Shown one piece after another: positions 1-5,075 of a DNA stretch of 10,625 nucleotides; the first letter of the stretch is position 1, and every line of letters starts with the position of its first letter. The position numbers and the translations under genes were made by a program. The DNA is from Bacteroidales bacterium (lineage in GTDB: Bacteria > Bacteroidota > Bacteroidia > Bacteroidales > UBA7960): the NCBI GenBank assembly GCA_003451785.1, contig DMJL01000279.1:524-11148 (forward strand). Direction: 5' to 3'. Below the pieces are notes generated by a model, which ran no database searches, was not told where the DNA came from, and worked only from the letters and a program-made list of their open reading frames with translations.

Positions 1-100
1 CCACCGCCAAAATTGGCTCTAAATCACCCCTGCGGGGTTTGTGATGTTGTTGGTGGCGTTTTTTCTATGAATATCTCACCCCTACGGAGTTGCAAAATCT
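1..100. repeat. Two diverged copies of a short hairpin repeat
   Basis: The motif TCACCCCT-N-CGG-N-GTT occurs at 24-39 and again at 76-91, with 14 of 16 bases identical and a period of 52 bp. In the first copy CCCC (27-30) pairs with GGGG (34-37) around a 3-nt loop, and ATCA (23-26) can pair with TGAT (42-45). The second copy is decayed, with one stem base changed. No reading frame of interest crosses the region. It looks like a non-coding intergenic repeat, part of the hairpin cluster that continues to 251. Confidence 0.55.
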
Positions 101-107
101 GGCATTA

Positions 108-129
108 TCCCCGACCTTTAGGTCGGGGG
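108..129. repeat. Hairpin, 8-bp perfect stem
   Basis: CCCCGACC (109-116) pairs perfectly with GGTCGGGG (121-128) around a TTTA loop, and T108-G129 adds a wobble pair. No T-run follows, so a Rho-independent terminator is unlikely. It belongs to the REP-like cluster upstream of the operon. Confidence 0.6.
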
Positions 130-148
130 AATGAAGTGAATAGGGAAA

Positions 149-164
149 TAGGGCTTTAGCCCTA
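149..164. repeat. Short hairpin
   Basis: TAGGGCT (149-155) is the exact reverse complement of AGCCCTA (158-164), separated by TT. Realistically this is a 6-bp stem with a 4-nt TTTA loop. It has the same loop as the hairpin at 108-129 but a different stem, which suggests a family of related small elements. Confidence 0.5.
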
Positions 165-173
165 ACAAAATTT

Positions 174-194
174 GGCGGAATTGCAAATTCCGCC
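174..194. repeat. Hairpin, 9-bp perfect stem
   Basis: GGCGGAATT (174-182) pairs perfectly with AATTCCGCC (186-194) around a GCA loop. No coding frame is associated with it. It is the third member of the upstream hairpin cluster. Confidence 0.6.
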
Positions 195-215
195 CAGCGA
201 AGAAATCTCCATTAC

Positions 216-251
216 CTTCATAGCCCACGGCTAAAATCGTGGGATATGAAG
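216..251. repeat. Long two-part hairpin
   Basis: The outer arms CTTCATA (216-222) and TATGAAG (245-251) are perfectly complementary. The inner arms CCCACGG (224-230) and TCGTGGG (237-243) pair with one wobble. A single G223/A244 mismatch separates the two stems, and the loop is 6 nt. This is the strongest fold of the upstream cluster. I recall similar arms as scattered intergenic repeats in Bacteroidota genomes, sometimes near REP-associated tyrosine transposases. No transposase is present in this window. Confidence 0.6.
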
Positions 252-292
252 ATAATTGCAATAAATTGACATTCGGATTTTGCGACCCTATG

Positions 293-319
293 CCCATCCA
301 CCCATCCACCCATCCACCA
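293..319. repeat. Tandem octamer CCCATCCA x3
   Basis: Three exact copies of CCCATCCA lie at 293-300, 301-308 and 309-316, followed by a partial fourth (CCA, 317-319). A related CCATCC lies near 342-347. This is a simple-sequence repeat with no coding signal. Confidence 0.75.
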
Positions 320-363
320 AAGCTCCTTTCAGTCAATCCAACCATCCATAGGGGGAATTAACC

Positions 364-399
364 TTTACAACCCGGACAACATTTACAACCTTTACAACT
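364..399. repeat. Degenerate TTTACAACC repeats
   Basis: TTTACAACC occurs at 364-372 and 382-390, and TTTACAACT at 391-399. Further TTAAAACC-like words run to about 417. This looks like a decayed variable-number repeat in the intergenic region. No function is visible. Confidence 0.5.
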
Positions 400-430
400 A
401 TTAAAACCCTTAAAACCTTCCGCCTATCAG

Positions 431-482
431 GCATTATAACTTAAGCTCATTCCTGCAAATCCCGCTTTCGTTGTTATAATGC
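431..482. promoter_or_regulatory. Perfect 10-bp inverted repeat, possible operator
   Basis: GCATTATAAC (431-440) and GTTATAATGC (473-482) are exact reverse complements separated by 32 bp. The right arm ends 20 bp before the candidate -7 box at 502, which is where a Bacteroidota -33 element would lie. A dimeric regulator bound here could block transcription or loop the DNA. The WYL protein encoded directly downstream is the obvious candidate, but this rests on position alone. The arms could also be a remnant of a small inserted element. Confidence 0.4.
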
Positions 483-501
483 GTTCTATGTAAAAAAAAC
501 C

Positions 502-509
502 TATATTTG
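502..509 (+). promoter_or_regulatory. Candidate Bacteroidota -7 box (TATATTTG)
   Basis: TATATTTG matches the Bacteroidota primary sigma-factor consensus TAnnTTTG at every fixed base. It lies about 60 bp before the ATG at 569, which would give a leader of roughly 50 nt. No clear TTTG -33 box is seen at the expected distance, so this may be a weak or regulated promoter. It is the best promoter candidate for the whole operon. Confidence 0.45.
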
Positions 510-568
510 AAAGCAAGATCTCCCCGATTGTTTGCACGATTTTGTGCTACTCACTTAATTACTGCGCC

Positions 569-1471
569 ATGGAATTAATTCGCTTAGAAAGGATATTGCG
601 CTTGATTGGACTGCTCATCAACAATCGCCGCACTACCGTAGAGTTAGCAGAAGTATTGGAATGCGACTTGCGTACAGTGCAGAGGTATATCGAGTTACTG
701 AAATCTGCAAGGTTTCTCGTGGAGTATCATTCTAGAGGTGTACCTTTTCTCAACAAAACAGGAGGCAGGCTCAAAGACATCAGCAACTTGGCGCACTTTA
801 GCGAGGAAGAAGGTTTCATACTACACAAAGCCATAGATAGTATTGATGGCAACACGCATCTGAAGCAAAATCTTAAGAAAAAGCTCTACAGTATTTATAA
901 TTTCCCAGAATTAGCAGATATCACCGTAAAACCGGAATTAGGCAATACCGTGCATAGCCTTCTGGAAGCTATTGCCGACCAACAATGCGTAATACTGCAG
1001 CAGTATCGCTCGGCCAATAGCAATACCGTTTCCGATAGGGAAGTGGAGCCTTACCAGTTTACTACCAACTATCAACAAGTGTGGTGCTACGAAACGGCTA
1101 CGAAGCAATGCAAGCTTTTTGCACTTACTCGTATCGGCAAAGTTGTAAGCCTTAATCGAGATTGGCAGCACAAAAGCAGTCATAAAGCAGCAGGAGTGGA
1201 TGTTTTTCGCAATTCCGGATTAATACCTAAAGGTAAAGTAGTTGTTAAACTCAACATAAGGGCTATGAGCCTATTGAGCGAGGAGTTTCCGCTTTCCGAA
1301 AAATTCATCCAAAGCATTGACAACTCTTTTGCAATATTTGAAACCGAAGTTTTCAATTACGAAGGACCAGCGCGATTTGTTTTGGGATTGTACGATAATG
1401 TGGATGTTTTGGGCGATGCATCGTTTAAGCAATTTGTGGAAGGTAAAATAATTCTGATGCAGAAAAAGTAA
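569..1471 (+). CDS. HTH/WYL-domain transcriptional regulator
   Basis: A 300-residue DNA-binding regulator. Residues ~1-60 form a winged helix-turn-helix of the HTH_11/DeoR type (RLIGLLINNRRTTVELAEVL, then a recognition helix with RTVQRYIELL). The middle and C-terminal parts match a WYL domain followed by a WYL C-terminal extension: VWCYETATKQCKLFALTRI corresponds to the family pattern WYLxA...R.FrldRI, although the name-giving trio reads W-C-Y. WYL domains bind nucleic-acid or other ligands and regulate many phage-defence loci, including type I CRISPR systems. I chose ATG 569 because family similarity begins there; an in-frame TTG at 542 would add nine residues. The gene precedes the cas operon on the same strand, with 57 bp to the HIRAN gene. 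Inference: it controls the operon, probably as a repressor sensing an infection-related ligand. Repressor versus activator cannot be decided here. Confidence 0.85.
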   Translation: MELIRLERILRLIGLLINNRRTTVELAEVLECDLRTVQRYIELLKSARFLVEYHSRGVPFLNKTGGRLKDISNLAHFSEEEGFILHKAIDSIDGNTHLKQNLKKKLYSIYNFPELADITVKPELGNTVHSLLEAIADQQCVILQQYRSANSNTVSDREVEPYQFTTNYQQVWCYETATKQCKLFALTRIGKVVSLNRDWQHKSSHKAAGVDVFRNSGLIPKGKVVVKLNIRAMSLLSEEFPLSEKFIQSIDNSFAIFETEVFNYEGPARFVLGLYDNVDVLGDASFKQFVEGKIILMQKK

Positions 1472-1486
1472 CGACAGTAGCTGTCG
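1472..1486. promoter_or_regulatory. 15-bp palindrome after regulator stop codon
   Basis: CGACAG (1472-1477) and CTGTCG (1481-1486) pair perfectly around TAG, starting on the base after the regulator's TAA. No U-tract follows, so it is not a standard intrinsic terminator. It could be an operator for the WYL protein, an mRNA 3'-end stabiliser, or a weak attenuator between the regulator and the HIRAN-cas genes. Confidence 0.35.
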
Positions 1487-1528
1487 CTGGGTGGTTACAG
1501 TTTTGTGGAAAATTTAATAAAAATTACC

Positions 1529-1861
1529 ATGAAAACTCTAAGACACTTCAATCATTTTACCATTGCAGGATTCACTTATTATGATGGAGCATTGGTATTC
1601 AGTCAATTACAAATAGGCACCGAACTTAGCTTGGTATTTGAACCCGACAACCGTTACGACCCCAAGGCCGTGGCTATACATTTTGGCGAGCACAAATTGG
1701 GTTTTGTTCCTCGGGGAAGCAACGATGCCATTGCCAAATTGCTCGAAATGGGGCACCAACCATTTGCATGCCACATTCAGCAACTCGACCCCACTGCCCA
1801 CCCCGAGAAACAAGTGGGAGTGGTGGTGTTTGTGAGAAGGGCGGGGAATTTACCAAACTAA
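1529..1861 (+). CDS. Small stand-alone HIRAN-domain protein
   Basis: A 110-residue protein that consists almost entirely of one HIRAN domain. The diagnostic order is present: FTIAGFTYYDG near the start, then LSLVFEPDNRYDPKAVAI, then KLGFVPRGSNDAIAKLLEMG, ending in strands through QVGVVVFV. In the eukaryotic helicase HLTF the HIRAN domain binds 3' ends of single-stranded DNA at stalled forks. Stand-alone bacterial HIRAN proteins are poorly characterised. No signal peptide or membrane segment is seen, so it is cytoplasmic. ATG 1529 is preferred: it is preceded by TAAAAATT and leads directly into the domain, while a GTG at 1505 would add eight residues. The stop lies 6 bp before the cas3 ATG, so the two genes are almost certainly co-transcribed. 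Inference: it may recognise DNA ends or intermediates made during interference or spacer capture. No catalytic residues are evident. Confidence 0.85.
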   Translation: MKTLRHFNHFTIAGFTYYDGALVFSQLQIGTELSLVFEPDNRYDPKAVAIHFGEHKLGFVPRGSNDAIAKLLEMGHQPFACHIQQLDPTAHPEKQVGVVVFVRRAGNLPN

Positions 1862-1867
1862 AATGCC

Positions 1868-4324
1868 ATGAACCAAAAAAAGGCCATTGCCCATATAAGA
1901 GAGGATAAAGAAAAGCAATCATTAATTGATCACCTTTTTGGTGTTGCGCAGCAATCCTTCGAGAATGCAAATAAACTTTGCATGCCTAAGGCTGGTGAAT
2001 TGATCGGTTTGTTGCACGATTTTGGCAAATATAGCAAAGCCTTTCAGGCATATATTGGGTCGGCCACCGGACTAATTGATCAGGATGCGGATGAGTATGT
2101 GGATGCAGGAAAACTAAAAGGAAAAATTGACCATTCTACTGCCGGAGCAAAATATGTTTGGGGCGAAGCCAAAAATCAAACTATCCAGATTCAGGTAGCC
2201 GCACAAATGCTATCGTTGTGTATAGCTTCGCACCACTCTGGTCTAATAGATTGTATCAACCCAGATGGCCTAAATGAGTTTGAAAAACGAATGGCAAAGC
2301 CGGATAAAAAATGCCATTTGACAGAAGTTTTGGAGAAAGCAGAGGTAGAATTAATTAATAAAACAAGTAGTTTAATTAGCGAAAAAGCTTGCTTTAATTC
2401 GATTATTGAGGTTTTACAAAAAATTTCAAAGATTAACAGCAATGAGACATTGCGAAGAATGCAAGCAGGTTTGTTAGTTCGCTTTTTGTTCAGCTGCCTG
2501 ATAGATGCAGACCGAACAGATACTGCCGATTTTGAAGACGAAAAAAGAAAGAAAATCCACAAATACAGAAATATGCCGGGTTGGGATTTGCTTATTGAAA
2601 GGTTGGAGAATCATCTTCTAAGCTTTGAAAAGTCCCCGACAAAAACGCCCATTGATGAAATTCGCAAGCAGATTTCGGATGCATGTTTACAAAGAGCAAA
2701 AAGTAAAACCGGAGTTTTTACCCTTACGGTGCCAACCGGAGGAGGAAAAACACTCGCCAGTTTGCGGTTTGCCTTGCACCACGCCAAACAAAACCAACTC
2801 GAAAAAATATTCTATATCGTACCATATACTACCATTATTGACCAAAATGCGGATGTGGTTCGAAAAATACTTGAACAAGGAAAGGAGGAAAAGGGAAGAA
2901 TTGTACTCGAGCATCATTCAAACCTGATGCCCGAAAAGCAAAGTTGGAAAACTAAAATATTAACTGAAAATTGGGATGTTCCGGTAGTTTTTACAACAAT
3001 GGTTCAGTTTCTTGAAACATTTTTTAACGGAGGTACCCGAAGCGCAAGGCGTATGCACCAATTGGCAAAATCGGTAATCATATTCGACGAGATTCAAGCA
3101 TTGCCTGTAAAAACAACCCATTTGTACTGCAATGCTATAAATTTTCTGACGCGCCATTGCGGCTCTACTGTGGTTTTGTGTACTGCCACTCAACCATTGT
3201 TGAATCATGTAGCAGAAGCAAAGGGCAAGATTGATTTTTCAGAAGTAAATGAAATTATTCCCAATGTTGAAACCCTGTTTTCTGATTTAAAAAGAGTTGA
3301 AGTTATTAACAAAACAAAACAACATGGGTGGGAGGTGTGTGAAATAGCCAACCTTGCCAAAGAGCTGGCCAATGAGAGCAAGAGCTGTTTGGTAATTGTC
3401 AACACGAAACGATTTGCCCGGGAAGTATATGAATCATTTAACAAAAATGAAGGAATTACCATATTTCATTTAAGTACAAGCATGTGCCCGGCGCACAGAA
3501 TGGAAAAGTTGAATGAAATACGCCAGAAGCTTGATAATAAAGAACCTTTAATATGCGTAAGTACCCAACTAATTGAAGCTGGCGTTGATGTTGATTTTGG
3601 TTCAGTTATTCGTTTTGTTGCGGGTGTTGATTCGATAGCCCAGGCCGCAGGGCGATGCAACCGAAATGGGAAAAGAAACCTGGGTAAAGTGTTCGTAGTT
3701 AACCCAAAAGATGAGAATTTAGATTCACTTTACGACATTAAAATTGGCAGGGATGTTAGCAACCGTATTTTTAGGGAGTTAAACGATCCAAATGCTATCC
3801 TACCCCGGGAACTGATTCACCCTGCGGTTATGAAAAGATATTTTCAATATTATTTTTACGATAGGGCAGTTGAAATGTCTTATCCCGTAAATATCGGCCG
3901 TGAGGACAATTTATTAAACCTGTTAAGTGATAATTCTTTGTCAGTTGGCGAATACCAGCGCATCAATGACAATGAGCCGAAAATTTATTTTCGTCAGGCC
4001 TTCGGAACCGCAGGTGAACATTTCAAGGCAATTGATGCTCCAACTCAGGGAATTGTAGTACCTTTTTCCGAGAAAGGTAAAAAAATAGTTTCCGATTTGT
4101 TTTCGCAATTTGCGGTAAAACAACAATTTAAACTTTTACGAAATGCCCAGCAATTTACTGTAAATGTTTTTCCAAATGTTATAAAAAAACTTAACGAGCA
4201 ACATGCAATTAGCTTGGTGCCGGAAATAGGTGTGATGGTTTTGAATGACGCTCGTTTTTACCATTCGGAGTTTGGGTTAAGTACCGAAGTAACTTCCGAT
4301 TATGAAACCTTAATATCAAAATAA
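1868..4324 (+). CDS. cas3: Type I-C Cas3, HD nuclease-helicase
   Basis: An 818-residue effector nuclease recruited by Cascade to unwind and degrade the non-target strand. The N-terminal HD domain (~1-220) shows the metal-binding series H22, H50-D51 (LLHDFGK), H89 (DHSTAGA), H122-H123 (SHHSG) and D213/D215 (DADRTD). The SF2 helicase follows: Walker A TGGGKT at 290-295 with K294, DEIQ at 407-410, CTAT at 438-441, STQLIEAGVDVDF, and motif VI QAAGRCNR at 592-599. The C-terminal ~200 residues form the Cas3 accessory domain. The HD and helicase parts are fused in the usual Cas3 order and no key residue is missing, so the enzyme looks active. It starts 6 bp after the HIRAN stop and its own stop is 1 bp before the cas5 ATG. 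A stretch around 2340-2460 is clearly AT-richer than the rest. Confidence 0.97.
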   Translation: MNQKKAIAHIREDKEKQSLIDHLFGVAQQSFENANKLCMPKAGELIGLLHDFGKYSKAFQAYIGSATGLIDQDADEYVDAGKLKGKIDHSTAGAKYVWGEAKNQTIQIQVAAQMLSLCIASHHSGLIDCINPDGLNEFEKRMAKPDKKCHLTEVLEKAEVELINKTSSLISEKACFNSIIEVLQKISKINSNETLRRMQAGLLVRFLFSCLIDADRTDTADFEDEKRKKIHKYRNMPGWDLLIERLENHLLSFEKSPTKTPIDEIRKQISDACLQRAKSKTGVFTLTVPTGGGKTLASLRFALHHAKQNQLEKIFYIVPYTTIIDQNADVVRKILEQGKEEKGRIVLEHHSNLMPEKQSWKTKILTENWDVPVVFTTMVQFLETFFNGGTRSARRMHQLAKSVIIFDEIQALPVKTTHLYCNAINFLTRHCGSTVVLCTATQPLLNHVAEAKGKIDFSEVNEIIPNVETLFSDLKRVEVINKTKQHGWEVCEIANLAKELANESKSCLVIVNTKRFAREVYESFNKNEGITIFHLSTSMCPAHRMEKLNEIRQKLDNKEPLICVSTQLIEAGVDVDFGSVIRFVAGVDSIAQAAGRCNRNGKRNLGKVFVVNPKDENLDSLYDIKIGRDVSNRIFRELNDPNAILPRELIHPAVMKRYFQYYFYDRAVEMSYPVNIGREDNLLNLLSDNSLSVGEYQRINDNEPKIYFRQAFGTAGEHFKAIDAPTQGIVVPFSEKGKKIVSDLFSQFAVKQQFKLLRNAQQFTVNVFPNVIKKLNEQHAISLVPEIGVMVLNDARFYHSEFGLSTEVTSDYETLISK

Positions 4325-4325
4325 T

Positions 4326-5075
4326 ATGGATACACCCAAAAACAGCATTCAATTTAAAGTGTGGGGGCGGTACGCCCTGTTTACCGACCCAATCACCAAA
4401 ATGGGAGGCGAACGATGTTCGTACCACATTCCAACTTATGAAGCATTAAAAGGCGTTGCAAAATCAATTTACTGGAAACCAACCTTAATCTGGCATATTG
4501 ATAAGGTTCGGGTAATGAATCCAATCAGAACTCAAACCAAGGGAACTAAACCACTTAAAATGAGTGGAGGAAACGACCTGGCCATTTACACTTATTTGGC
4601 CGATGTCGAATACCAGGTTTTGGCCCATTTTGAATGGAATGAATTTCGACCTGAATTAGAAGGGGATCGAATCGAAGGCAAACATTTTCAAATTGCCCAG
4701 CGGATGTTGGAACGAGGGGGCCGCCAGGACATTTTTCTTGGCACGCGCGATTGCCAGGGCTATGTTGAGCCATGCATTTTTGGTGATGGAAAAGGTTCTT
4801 ATGATGAAATTAGTGAAGTCGGCTACGGCTTAATGTTTCACAGCTTTGGCTATCCCGACGAAACTGGCCTTGACAAGCTTATTACCAGATTTTGGCGACC
4901 TGTAATGAAACATGGGATTATTGAATTTTCCCGAACCGAAGATCCCACAAATATTATAAAAGAAATCCGTCCAATGGGAGCCAAAAAATTTGGCGAAGGC
5001 GCAAACCAGAAAGATGTAGAAACTGAATACAACGAACTTGTAAAACAAACCGAAGGGGAGGACGGTAAGCCATGA
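4326..5075 (+). CDS. cas5c: Type I-C Cas5 (Cas5c/Cas5d), crRNA-processing endonuclease
   Basis: A 249-residue RAMP-fold protein. In type I-C systems it replaces Cas6: it cuts pre-crRNA at the base of the repeat hairpin and then caps the 5' handle in Cascade. The start FKVWGRYALFTDP, the block ERCSYHIPTYEALKG and IYWKP fit the family. The catalytic trio known from Bacillus halodurans Cas5d (Y46, K116, H117) is recognisable as Y49 and K119-H120 (EGKHFQ), so processing activity is expected. The C-terminal half contains GTRDCQGYVEP and the family's FGYPDE segment; length is normal. The gene starts 1 bp after the cas3 stop and ends in a 4-nt ATGA overlap with cas8c, indicating translational coupling. 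No cas6 gene lies in the window, as expected for I-C. Confidence 0.96.
   Translation: MDTPKNSIQFKVWGRYALFTDPITKMGGERCSYHIPTYEALKGVAKSIYWKPTLIWHIDKVRVMNPIRTQTKGTKPLKMSGGNDLAIYTYLADVEYQVLAHFEWNEFRPELEGDRIEGKHFQIAQRMLERGGRQDIFLGTRDCQGYVEPCIFGDGKGSYDEISEVGYGLMFHSFGYPDETGLDKLITRFWRPVMKHGIIEFSRTEDPTNIIKEIRPMGAKKFGEGANQKDVETEYNELVKQTEGEDGKP

Noticed and set aside
109..128. Intrinsic terminator for a gene upstream of the window
   Set aside because: The stem is strong but no T-run follows on either strand, and neighbouring hairpins have the same look, so a repeat element is the better explanation.
118..345. Minus-strand 75-residue frame in the upstream region
   Set aside because: It is made of the octamer repeat (GGWVDGWMG) and hairpin sequence, with no recognisable domain.
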